Positions 40,551 through 48,925 of a DNA stretch of 64,000 nucleotides are shown here, piece by piece. Position numbers and translations under genes: made by a program. The notes beneath the pieces are model-generated. The model worked only from the letters and a program-made list of their open reading frames with translations. It was not told the DNA's origin and did not search any database. Source of the stretch: RI-153 sp041391225 (GTDB taxonomy: Bacteria; Chloroflexota; Anaerolineae; Caldilineales; Caldilineaceae); assembly GCA_041391225.1 (NCBI GenBank), contig JAWKOL010000005.1, forward strand, positions 62,001-126,000, in the 5' to 3' direction. Positions within the stretch are counted from its first letter, which is position 1. Each line of letters opens with the position of its first letter.

Positions 40551-41751
40551 CAATCGTGGTCCCATCCAGGGTTTGGCCGTTGCCGATGTGGTAGAGGCGC
40601 ATGCCCGCCGGCGTACGCGCCGGGGGGTGATGGCCGGGGTGAACGATGGTCACGGCGTGTCCGCGGCGGCGTAGATCCAGTAGTGGGCGTTCCAGCACTT
40701 CGTCCACCACCGAGGTCACCACCACGATGGTCGATCCGTAGCGCAGCGTCTCTGTTTCGGCTTGGATCATCTGCTCGAAGCTGGTGATGGTGATGTTGCG
40801 CATCAGCGCCAGCCCTTCGAGGATGCGCACTGCCTGGTCGGCGCGGCTGCCGGGTGCGATGCGCAGTCGTCCACCGCCGGGCAGCGTGCCGTTGGCGTAG
40901 ATGCCCACCGTCTCGCCCGCTTCCCAGGCATGGCGTGCAATCGACGCCGCCGCCGTGATCCCCCATTCGCGCAGCACGGCGTCGGCGCCCTCCATGCGGT
41001 TGCGGAAGGTGTCCACGTTGAGGAAGATCAGCATCAAGCGGCTGGCGGACGGCTCGAAGACCTTCGTCTGTAGCTCAGGTCGCCGTGCGCTGGCCTTCCA
41101 ATGCACATGACGGAAGCTGTCGCCCTGCTGGTACTCGCGCACGCCCATCAGCCGCATGGGATCTTCCACCACACGGCGTTCGGCTTTGGCCTCGCCGAAA
41201 GGATGGCGGGCGGGCAGCCCCAACTGGGTGATGGGCACCATGCGCGGGTAGACAAGCAGGATGTCTTGCTCCTCCACCGTCATGCGGCGCAACGAGAAGC
41301 CGAAGATATCGCCCGAAATGAGCTGCGCCGGGCCGAAGACCCACGCCCCGCGCTGCGCGCCGCTGACGTGGTAGCGGCGGATCACCCGCTCGTACCAACG
41401 CAGCGAAAACAGATTCACCAGCAGGCGTCGCCCGCCGCTGTAACGGCTGATGCGGGCGTCGGGTTGGATGTCCAGCGCGCCGGGGAGTTCGTCTTCGGCG
41501 CGCAGCCAGGCCAGCGGCAGCGGCTTGGCGTTGGTCACCTCGATCCACAGATCCGTGGACTCGCCGAAGAAGAGACGGGTGCTGCCGAAGCGGCGCGCGT
41601 AGCGTACTTCCACCAGGCAGTAGCGGCTCCACAGCCACGCCGCCAGCCCCACCAGCGTGAGGATCAGCCCCATCGTGAAGAGCAGGCTGTTGCGCAGGAG
41701 GACGGCGGTCAGCATGATCAGCGCCACCGAAAGCCAGCCCAGGCGACCCAT
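40522..41751 (-). CDS. DUF58 domain protein
   Basis: The 409-residue protein has two N-terminal membrane helices, a beta-rich region and the DUF58 core VREYQQGDSFRHVHWKASARRPELQTKVFEP, which belongs to a von Willebrand A-like fold. MoxR ATPases are thought to act on these proteins as chaperones. Its start overlaps the end of the moxR gene by one base and its end overlaps the DUF4129 gene, so the three form one transcription unit. Confidence 0.9.
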   Translation of the reverse strand: MGRLGWLSVALIMLTAVLLRNSLLFTMGLILTLVGLAAWLWSRYCLVEVRYARRFGSTRLFFGESTDLWIEVTNAKPLPLAWLRAEDELPGALDIQPDARISRYSGGRRLLVNLFSLRWYERVIRRYHVSGAQRGAWVFGPAQLISGDIFGFSLRRMTVEEQDILLVYPRMVPITQLGLPARHPFGEAKAERRVVEDPMRLMGVREYQQGDSFRHVHWKASARRPELQTKVFEPSASRLMLIFLNVDTFRNRMEGADAVLREWGITAAASIARHAWEAGETVGIYANGTLPGGGRLRIAPGSRADQAVRILEGLALMRNITITSFEQMIQAETETLRYGSTIVVVTSVVDEVLERPLLDLRRRGHAVTIVHPGHHPPARTPAGMRLYHIGNGQTLDGTTIDEDATLELA

Positions 41752-42725
41752 CAGCGCCCTCCGCTCACAGGACGGATTTCTTCCACCGGCACAGGCACGG
41801 CGGCGAGGATGCGCTCCAGCACGTCGGCGGTGCGCTGTCCGCGTAGGCGGGCATCGGCGTTGAGGATCAGGCGATGGCCCACCACCACCGGCGCCAGCCG
41901 CTTCACGTCGTCGGGGATCACATAGTCGCGGCCGTTCACCGCGGCCAGCGCCTGACAGGTGCGGAAGAGCGCCAGCGTGCCGCGCGGACTCAACCCCAGT
42001 TCCACCGAACGATCTTCGCGCGTCGCCGCCGCGAAGTCGAGCAGATAGTCTTCGATGGCAGTGCTCACGTGGACGTCGCGGCAGATGGTCACCGCTTGGC
42101 GGATCGTCTCGTTGTCGAGCTGCGGGGTGAGATCTGCCAGCGGATTGGCGTTGCGGAAGCGATGCAGAATGTTGCGTTCTTCCTCGCGGTTGGGGTAGCC
42201 CAGCGCCACCAGCATCAAGAAGCGATCCATCTGCGCTTCGGGCAGAGGGAAGGTCCCTTCCAACTCCACCGGGTTCTGCGTGGCCATGAGGAAGAAGGGG
42301 TAGGGCAGCGCATGGGTGACGCCGTCCACGGTAACCTGGCGTTCTTCCATCGCTTCGAGCAGGGCCGACTGTGTGCGCGGCCCGGCGCGGTTGATCTCAT
42401 CGGCCAGGACAACGCCCGCCAGGATCGGCCCGGGGCGGAACTCAAACGCGTCGTCGCGGCGGTTGTACACGCTGACGCCAGTGATGTCGGACGGCAGCAG
42501 ATCGGGCGTAAACTGGATGCGCTGGAAGTTGGCCCCCAACGACCGCGCCAACGACTTGGCCAGCGTCGTCTTGCCGATGCCGGGAACATCTTCCAATAGG
42601 ACATGGCCTTCGCAGAAGAGGGCCACCAACATCAATTCCACAACTTCTTCTTTGCCGACAATCACCTGCGCCACATTGTCGCGCACCTGGCGAGTGATCC
42701 GTTGCACGAGTTCCACTTGAGACAA
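41751..42725 (-). CDS. MoxR family AAA ATPase
   Basis: MoxR ATPases act as chaperones that mature metal- or VWA-domain proteins. The product has Walker A EDVPGIGKTTLAKS, Walker B VVLADEINRAGPRTQSALLEAMEE, sensor 1 MATQNPVELEGTFPLPEAQMDRF and the C-terminal lid domain. AGAGGAG lies 7 nt before the TTG at 42725; the TTG two codons upstream is too close. First gene of the MoxR-DUF58-DUF4129 operon. Confidence 0.93.
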   Translation of the reverse strand: MSQVELVQRITRQVRDNVAQVIVGKEEVVELMLVALFCEGHVLLEDVPGIGKTTLAKSLARSLGANFQRIQFTPDLLPSDITGVSVYNRRDDAFEFRPGPILAGVVLADEINRAGPRTQSALLEAMEERQVTVDGVTHALPYPFFLMATQNPVELEGTFPLPEAQMDRFLMLVALGYPNREEERNILHRFRNANPLADLTPQLDNETIRQAVTICRDVHVSTAIEDYLLDFAAATREDRSVELGLSPRGTLALFRTCQALAAVNGRDYVIPDDVKRLAPVVVGHRLILNADARLRGQRTADVLERILAAVPVPVEEIRPVSGGR

Positions 42726-42800
42726 GAGCAAGCTCCTCTAGGGGATTTGAGTAGTTCACGATTTTGACGCGGAGTAGGCATCCTGCCCTGAAAGAAGCCT

Positions 42801-42868
42801 GTGGACACGGATTGAGCAAAACACAGATCAAAGCAAAAGAATCCGTGTTTCCGCCAATCCGTGTCCAC
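42801..42868. repeat. GTGGACACGGATT hairpin, complete copy
   Basis: GTGGACACGGATT (42801-42813) pairs exactly with AATCCGTGTCCAC (42856-42868), and AAACACAGAT (42819-42828) pairs with ATCCGTGTTT (42841-42850) with one mismatch. Partial copies lie near 1.91, 19.19, 22.45 and 38.96 kb. It sits in the leader region of the moxR gene. Confidence 0.8.
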
Positions 42869-42943
42869 GACTTTCATCCGTCGTGGCGTGGCAGGGCGCA
42901 TGAAAAACTCAGATGCCGGGTAGACCGGAACAAGCCGCATCTG

Positions 42944-43080
42944 ATAGAGAAATCAAGTAAACTTCAGACAATTGAGGAGTGAGCACGCCCACGTGCGACT
43001 CAGGCGGCACGTGGCGTGCCTACTCCGCATACGACGACCTCTATCTGATTTCTCTATGAGGATGCTCTCTCCTCAATTTC
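42944..43080. repeat. Nested inverted repeats including palindrome copy 2
   Basis: The GGAGTGAGCACGCCC palindrome recurs here (42975-43027, arms with small gaps). It is enclosed by ATAGAGAAATCA (42944-42955) and its inverse (43046-43057). In addition, AATTGAGGAGTGAGCA pairs with TGCTCTCTCCTCAATT (43063-43078) with one mismatch, so two alternative folds compete. The rest of the gene-free stretch 42732-43327 shows no gene and no clear promoter. Confidence 0.7.
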
Positions 43081-43327
43081 AAAAAGAATCGTGAAGTGCT
43101 GGATTTGGATTTCGATGAGAGGAGTATAGCAGAGATGTTGAGATGATGCGATGGTTGAGGAAGTGTTGCGCGCTCTGCCACTCGCGCACAATAGCGCAAT
43201 CTTCACCCGCTGCATAGCCGCAGCGTCATCCACTCAAGGCTGAGCATCAACGACTTCGTCCCCGTCGAGCGCCTCGCTGCCCCCAAACGAGCTTCGCTAC
43301 GACCCCCGCCCACGTCAGGTAAATGCG

Positions 43328-44804
43328 ATGATCGAGAACACGAGCACCCAGGAACGCTTCGATCCTTTCCACCTCTACGATGTGGACGATCTCTGCTACG
43401 ACGAGATGTTCACGCCCAACCGGACGCCGCGCGTCGCCTATCGGCGGCTCTTCCAGCAGTTGCGGCAACTGCCCGCCGAAGAGCTGGACAGGCGTCAACA
43501 GGCCGCGGACCTCACCTTCTTGCACCAGGATCACCTTCACCGTCTACGGCAACGATGCCGGTACCGAGCGCATCTTTCCCTACGATCTGTTGCCGCGCAT
43601 CATCACCGCGGACGAGTGGCACACCATCGAGCGCGGGCTCACACAGCGCATCCTGGCCCTGAATCTCTTTCTCGAAGACATCTACCACGAGGGCCGCATC
43701 TTCAAAGACGGCGTCGTGCCGCACGATCTGATCTACTCTTGCCGCCACTACCGCCGTGAGATGCGCGACGTCGCCGCTTCCAAAAACGTCTACGTTTCCA
43801 TCGTCGGCACCGATCTGGTGCGTCTGCCCGACGGGCGTTTCGCCGTCCTCGAAGACAATCTGCGCGCTGCAAGCGGCGTTTCGTACATGCTGGCTAACTG
43901 GCGGCGTGATGAAACGCGCCTTCCCGGCCTCTTCGGCGGCTACGGTGTGCGCTCCATCGATCACTATGGCCAGGCGCTGCTGTCTACGTTGCGCTCGCTG
44001 GCCCTGCGCGCCGAAGATCCCACTGTGGTGCTGCTGACGCCCGGCGTCTTCAACTCGGCCTACTTCGAGCACACGTTTCTGGCGCGGCAGATGGGGATCG
44101 AACTGGTGGAAGGCCGCGATCTCATCGTCCATGATGCTGTGGTCTACATGCGCACCACTGCCGGCCTGCGCCGCGCCGACGTGGTCTACCGCCGCATCGA
44201 CGACGATTTCATCGATCCGGTCACCTTTCGTTCGGATTCGGTGCTGGGGGTGCCGGGGATCTTCAACGCCTACCGCGCCGGGAATGTGGTGCTGGCAAAC
44301 GCCATCGGCACCGGCGTGGCCGACGACAAGGCCATCTACGCCTACGTGCCGGCCATCATCCGTTACTACCTGGGCGAAGACGCCATCCTCGACAACGTGG
44401 AGACCTATCTGCTGGATGACGAGGCGCAGCGCGGCTACGTCCTCGCCAATTTAGACAAACTCGTGGTTAAAGCGGTGGGCGAATCGGGGGGATACGGCAT
44501 GTTGATCGGCCCCCACAGCACCGCGGCGGAACGCGACGCCTTCCGCGACCAGATCCTGGCCAACCCGCGCAACTACATCGCCCAGCCTACGCTCAGCCTG
44601 TCCCGCGCCCCCTGCTTCATCGACGGCACGGTGGAGGCGCGTCACGTAGATCTACGCCCCTACGTCCTGTGCAGTGGCAACACCCCTGCCGATGTGACGA
44701 TTGTCCCCGGCGGCCTCACCCGTGTGGCCCTGCGCCGCGGCTCTCTCGTGGTCAACTCGTCTCAGGGCGGGGGGAGCAAGGACACGTGGGTATTGGAAGA
44801 CTAA
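43328..44804 (+). CDS. Circularly permuted ATP-grasp protein (DUF404/DUF407), one frame break
   Basis: The joined product is about 490 residues. Recognisable pieces are FDPFHLYDVDDLCYDEMF, YGNDAGTERIFPYDLLPRII, GLTQRILALNLFLEDIYHEG, LPDGRFAVLEDNLRAASGVSY and KLVVKAVGESGGYGMLIGP, the last being the ATP-grasp nucleotide region. The frame changes near 43515. This family forms a conserved set with alpha-E and transglutaminase-like genes, and both follow here, so the three are thought to build or modify an unknown peptide or amide product. Its reaction is unknown. Confidence 0.88.
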
Positions 44805-44970
44805 GACGATTGACGATTTGCGATTGACGATTTCATGTTGAGTGCGTGAAATCGTCTAGCGGAACCGTCGCGTCGCGATGATGTGGGTGATGGACGCAGC
44901 TTTGTTCCAAGCCATGCGTTCAGATCGTCAACCAGACAATCGTAAATCGTCAATCGAAAATCGAAAATAG
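44805..44970. repeat. GATTGAC/GATTTGC heptamer dyad
   Basis: GACGATTGACGATTTGCG, then ATTGACGATTTC on the left (44805-44834) is mirrored by GATCGTCAACCAGACAATCG and TAAATCGTCAATCG on the right (44923-44958). Arms of over 25 nt can pair. It separates two genes of the same cluster and ends at the ribosome binding site of the next gene. Confidence 0.75.
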
Positions 44971-44981
44971 AAGGAATTATT

Positions 44982-45950
44982 ATGCTTTCACGCGCTGCCG
45001 ATAGCCTTTACTGGCTGAGCCGATATCTGGAACGGGCCGAGAAGACGACTCGTTTGATCTACAATCATGTGCATTTGATGCTGGGGCAGTCGACCGCGGC
45101 AGCGGACGATCAATGGCGGCGTTTGTTCGCCATGCTGCATGTTGATCCGCCCATCCTGGGCGCCGACAGTGAAGACGCCGACTTCCGCCGCATCTATCAC
45201 CTCACCTACGAGCGCGACAATTTCAACTCGATTCGCTCCTGCATCGGCGCAGCGCGCGAGAACGCGCGGCAGGTACGCGAGCAGATCAGTTCGGAGATGT
45301 GGGAACAGATCAATCGGCTCTACCTGGAGATCAACCGCACCGATCTGCGCTCGATCTGGCAGGAACAGCCGCATGAATTCTTCCGCCACATCGAAAACGA
45401 GATCTGCCTCTTCCGTGGCGTCACCTCGTCTACAATGCAGCACGATGAGGGCTGGGGCTTTCTGCAACTCGGCATGTACCTGGAGCGGGCGCAGTCCACG
45501 GCCACGCTGCTGGATGTCCACTACGGGCAGGGGAATTTTGAACTGAGTTTGCCGCAGACCGTGGACTATCTGCGCGGGATTGGGCTGTTGCGCTCGTGTC
45601 TCTCGTTCGAGGCGTACTGCCGTGTCTACACGCCCACAGTGACGCCCACCAACGCCGCCGAGTTTCTGATCCTCAACCCAAGCCTGCCGCGATCGCTGCG
45701 CTTCTGCGCCGATCACTTGCAGCAGAGCTTGCAGCAGATCGATGCCTCGTCAGAAAACCGTCGAGCCGACCGCGTGTTGCGGCTCACTGGTCGCCTGCAG
45801 GCGCGCCTGCGCTACGGGCAGATCGACGAGATCATCAGCGACGATCTGCACGTCTACCTGGCCGATGTGATGCGCCAATGTGATCAGATCCACAGCGCCA
45901 TCTACCAGGCTTACATCGAATACGCCATCGAAGGGGAATTTGCGGCCTAA
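44982..45950 (+). CDS. Alpha-E domain protein (DUF403)
   Basis: The 322-residue all-helical protein starts MLSRAADSLYWLSRYLERAEKTTRLIYNH, the family hallmark, and contains the repeated related block GWGFLQLGMYLERAQSTATLLD. Alpha-E proteins occur beside circularly permuted ATP-grasp and transglutaminase-like proteins; their biochemical role is unknown. ATG follows AAGGAAT. Intact. Confidence 0.9.
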   Translation: MLSRAADSLYWLSRYLERAEKTTRLIYNHVHLMLGQSTAAADDQWRRLFAMLHVDPPILGADSEDADFRRIYHLTYERDNFNSIRSCIGAARENARQVREQISSEMWEQINRLYLEINRTDLRSIWQEQPHEFFRHIENEICLFRGVTSSTMQHDEGWGFLQLGMYLERAQSTATLLDVHYGQGNFELSLPQTVDYLRGIGLLRSCLSFEAYCRVYTPTVTPTNAAEFLILNPSLPRSLRFCADHLQQSLQQIDASSENRRADRVLRLTGRLQARLRYGQIDEIISDDLHVYLADVMRQCDQIHSAIYQAYIEYAIEGEFAA

Positions 45951-45971
45951 CCCCCGGCCGCTGAGTATTCC

Positions 45972-46908
45972 ATGCACTACTACAAAATCCGTCATCACAC
46001 GCTATATTTACCCCACAGCGGTGGGCGAGTGTGATGGAGTTGCGTATGCAGCCGCGAAGACGCACGCCAAGAATGTTTCTCGTTCGACGTCAAGGTGACG
46101 CCGCAGGCGCTGTGCTCTCGTACATCGACTACCGCGGCAACCACGTTCACTTCTTCGACATCCTCGCCGACATGGGCAATTGGTAATGCGCGCCGAATCG
46201 CATGTGGGCGTGGCCTCACCACCTGAACTGCCCGAATGGACCAGCACCGATCTCTGGCGCGCCGTCGACGCTCTGGCCGCGGACGTCGATTTCTGGGACG
46301 ATCTAGCGCCCAGCCACTTCGTTCAGTTCACTCCCTCGCTCATCGCCCTGGCCGAGGAACTACACGTCGACCGCACCCTCGATCCGCTGAGCATGTTGCG
46401 TCACATCAACACCGGCGTCTACTACACCTTCCAATATGTCCCCGACGCCACCACGGTGGATTCGCCCATTGACGTGGCCCTGGCCAAGCGCCGCGGCGTC
46501 TGCCAGGATTACGCACACATCACGCTGGCGCTGCTGCGCCGTTTGGGCATCCCGGCCCGCTACGTCAGCGGCTATCTCTTCCACCGCCGCGAAGATCACG
46601 ACCAGTCCGCCGAGGACGCCAGCCACGCTTGGATCGAAGCCTACCTGCCCACACTGGGCTGGATCGGCCTCGATCCCACCAACAACCTCTTCGCCGGTGA
46701 ACGGCACATCGCCGTGGCGATTGGCCGCGATTACGCCGACGTGCCGCCCACCCGCGGTCTCTTCCGCGGCGGCGCGGACAGCAAAATGGAAGTCGGCGTG
46801 CAGGTCACCCGCGCCGACCGCCCTGAACCCGAGAAAACCCTCATCCCCGATCGCGAGTGGGAAGCGATTGACGCCGAAGTCATGCAACAGATGCAGCAAC
46901 AGCAGTGA
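45972..46908 (+). CDS. Transglutaminase-like cysteine peptidase family protein, 5' frame breaks
   Basis: The N-terminal transglutaminase-associated region starts MHYYKIRHHT and continues across frames through VMELRMQPRED and FSFDVKVTP. The core has the triad Cys in RRGVCQDYAH, His in DASHAWIEAYLP and Asp in GWIGLDPTNN. Indels lie near 46010, 46075 and 46120-46165; the core is clean. The start is 22 nt after the alpha-E gene. Proteins of this type probably cleave or form amide bonds on a peptide product of the ATP-grasp partner. Confidence 0.88.
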
Positions 46909-46937
46909 CAGGCGCAGCAGACACGAAAGGAACCACC

Positions 46938-47885
46938 ATGCGTCGATTGCGCACACCGCTCATCATCCTCGGCATTGTCCTCGCGCTCCTGGCGGTGACG
47001 CCCTACCTCATCCCTCTGCAAAACGCCGACATTCCTCCCCAGGATCTGGCTGATCCCGAAGGCGAGTTCGTGGATGTGGACGGTGTATCGCTCTACGTGC
47101 GCCAAACCGGTCCCGAAGACGGCGTCCCCGTGTTGATGCTGCATGGCCTGCTGGGGACCACCGAAGTATGGCGCTACAACCGCGACGCTTTGGCCGCGGC
47201 AGGCTACCGCGTCATCGCCTATGATCGGCCCGGCGGCGGTCTTTCGGACAAGCGATGGTCACTGGATTACACGCAGGGGGCGCAAGCGGCGCTGGCGTGG
47301 CGTCTGCTCGACGAACTGGGCGTGGGGGATGCAGTGTTGTTGAGTCACAGCGCGGGGGCAAAGATCCTGACGCAGATGGTGATGCAGCAGCCGGATCGCA
47401 TTCGAGGATTGGTGCTGGTGGCCCCGGCCATCGAAGAAGGCGGCAGCCCGCCGGGAATCGATCTGCTCCTACGCCTGCCGCCGGTGACGCGCTGGATGCA
47501 GGTGGCGCTGCATGTGATCTTCAGCGAAGCCGGCGTGCGCTCGACCATCGCTGGTGTACACGCCGATCCGTCTTTCCTCACCGAAGACGATTACGCCGTC
47601 TACCTGCGCGGCCTGCAAACACCTGGCTGGGACACCGGTTTCCTCGCCCTCACCCGCGACTCGGGCCGCGGACAGGCCAAAGTCGCCGATCTGGCGGATG
47701 TGACGATCCCCGCGCTGATCGTCCACGGCGTCCTTGATCCGGTGATCCCCATCGAAACGGGTCGGCAGGTGGCCGATACGCTGGTCAACAGCACCCTGAT
47801 CGAGTACCCAGAAATCGGTCACCAGCCCATGGAAGAGGCCGCCGCACGCTTCAACGCCGACGTCATCGCCTGGCTGACGCGGTGA
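46938..47885 (+). CDS. Membrane-anchored alpha/beta hydrolase
   Basis: An N-terminal helix (TPLIILGIVLALLAVTPYLI) precedes a 280-residue hydrolase domain with LMLHGLLGTTEVW, the nucleophile in LLSHSAGAK, the acid in HGVLDPVIP and the His in IGHQPMEEA. The substrate is unknown. ATG at 46938 follows GAAAGGAACC; earlier in-frame codons overlap the end of the transglutaminase gene and are less likely to be used. It is co-directional with the preceding cluster. Confidence 0.87.
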   Translation: MRRLRTPLIILGIVLALLAVTPYLIPLQNADIPPQDLADPEGEFVDVDGVSLYVRQTGPEDGVPVLMLHGLLGTTEVWRYNRDALAAAGYRVIAYDRPGGGLSDKRWSLDYTQGAQAALAWRLLDELGVGDAVLLSHSAGAKILTQMVMQQPDRIRGLVLVAPAIEEGGSPPGIDLLLRLPPVTRWMQVALHVIFSEAGVRSTIAGVHADPSFLTEDDYAVYLRGLQTPGWDTGFLALTRDSGRGQAKVADLADVTIPALIVHGVLDPVIPIETGRQVADTLVNSTLIEYPEIGHQPMEEAAARFNADVIAWLTR

Positions 47886-47938
47886 ACAGTCAACTGAGGT
47901 ACGTACGATAGCGCGGGACTTTGGTGGCCACTGGTCGG

Positions 47939-48074
47939 CTAGTACAAGGTGGCCGAAAAAGGTCCATGAAATCCTGCGGAGTAGCACGCCCTCGTGCGGA
48001 TCTACAGGGTCAGCACCGCACGAGGGCGTGCTCACTCCGCATTTCAGCGATTCATTTGCGCCACCTTGTACTAG
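47939..48074. mobile_element. MITE-like element with 15-bp terminal inverted repeats, containing palindrome copy 3
   Basis: CTAGTACAAGGTGGC (47939-47953) and its exact inverse (48060-48074) bound a 136-bp element. Inside, TGAAATC and TGCGGAGT followed by GCACGCCCTCGTGCGG (47967-47999) pair with 48011-48046 to give a long hairpin of the GGAGTGAGCACGCCC family. There is no coding sequence. The right terminus supplies the TAG stop of the ABC ATPase gene. Confidence 0.75.
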
Positions 48075-48796
48075 GCCAGCTCCGCCAACACTTCGCGGCT
48101 CGACCGGCCCGGTTCCAGCACCGTCTGCTTGACAATGCGCCCGTCGCGTAGCGAAAGCACGCGATCCGCCTGGCTGGCGATGCGCAGATCGTGGGTGGCC
48201 ATGAGCACACCATGTTTACCTGTATCGGCCAGTTCGCGTAGCCGTGCCACGATGTGACGAGCGGCGCTGCTGTCGAGGTTGGCGGTGGGTTCGTCGGCCA
48301 GCACCAGCGGCGGATTGGCGGCCAGGGCGCGGGCGATGGCCACCAGTTGGCGCTGTCCACCGGAAAGCTCGGCGGGGTAGCGTTCGGCCAGCAGCGCCAA
48401 CCCGAACGATTCCACCAGTTCGCGCGAGCGCAGATGCGGATCAAAAGGCGGGCGCATCATCAGGCGTAGCGGCAGCCCCAGATTCTCGCGCACGTTGAAG
48501 CCGGGAAAGAGGTTGTACGACTGGTAGATCATGCCCACCGCCTGCCCACGCAGATCAGAGACCGCGTCTTCGCTCAGCGAATCCAGCCGTTCGCCCATCA
48601 ACGTCACCGAGCCGGCGTCGGCCTCTTCCAGGCCGGCCAGTAGACTGAGCAGCGTCGTCTTGCCGCTGCCCGTTGGCCCCACCAGCGCCACAAATTCCCC
48701 GGCGCGCACCGTCACATCTACACCATCCAGCGCCGTCACTCCGGCCCCATACAACTTACGCAGACCGGACGCTTCCACCAAAATGTTGTTTTCCAT
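48071..48796 (-). CDS. ABC transporter ATPase of the LolD/MacB type
   Basis: The 241-residue ATPase has Walker A GPTGSGKTT, Q-loop region YQSYNLFPGFNVREN, signature LSGGQRQLVAIARAL, Walker B LVLADEPTANLDS and switch His in MATHDLRIA. This type works with FtsX-like permeases and often carries out mechanotransmission or lipoprotein/peptide export instead of classical transport. The permease gene is upstream on the same strand, 129 nt away across a heptamer repeat. The stop codon lies within the MITE-like element. Confidence 0.93.
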   Translation of the reverse strand: MENNILVEASGLRKLYGAGVTALDGVDVTVRAGEFVALVGPTGSGKTTLLSLLAGLEEADAGSVTLMGERLDSLSEDAVSDLRGQAVGMIYQSYNLFPGFNVRENLGLPLRLMMRPPFDPHLRSRELVESFGLALLAERYPAELSGGQRQLVAIARALAANPPLVLADEPTANLDSSAARHIVARLRELADTGKHGVLMATHDLRIASQADRVLSLRDGRIVKQTVLEPGRSSREVLAELA

Positions 48797-48825
48797 CGTT
48801 GTACTCTCTTTCGTTCAGAAAAGAC

Positions 48826-48905
48826 GGGCAGGTTTGCAAGTGTGCAGGTGATAATCGTTGGTGCCACCTGCCACCTGCCACCTGCCACCTGCCACCTGCC
48901 CCACT
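48826..48905. repeat. CCACCTG heptamer tract with inverse arm
   Basis: Five perfect tandem copies of CCACCTG occupy 48864-48898. The left side has GGGCAGGTTTGCAAGTG and TGCAGGTGATAATC, giving a partial inverse arm. A related GGCAGGTGGCAGGTGGC occurs near 57.39 kb. Confidence 0.8.
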
Positions 48906-48925
48906 CTTGCCTTCGCCTCTTCCCT

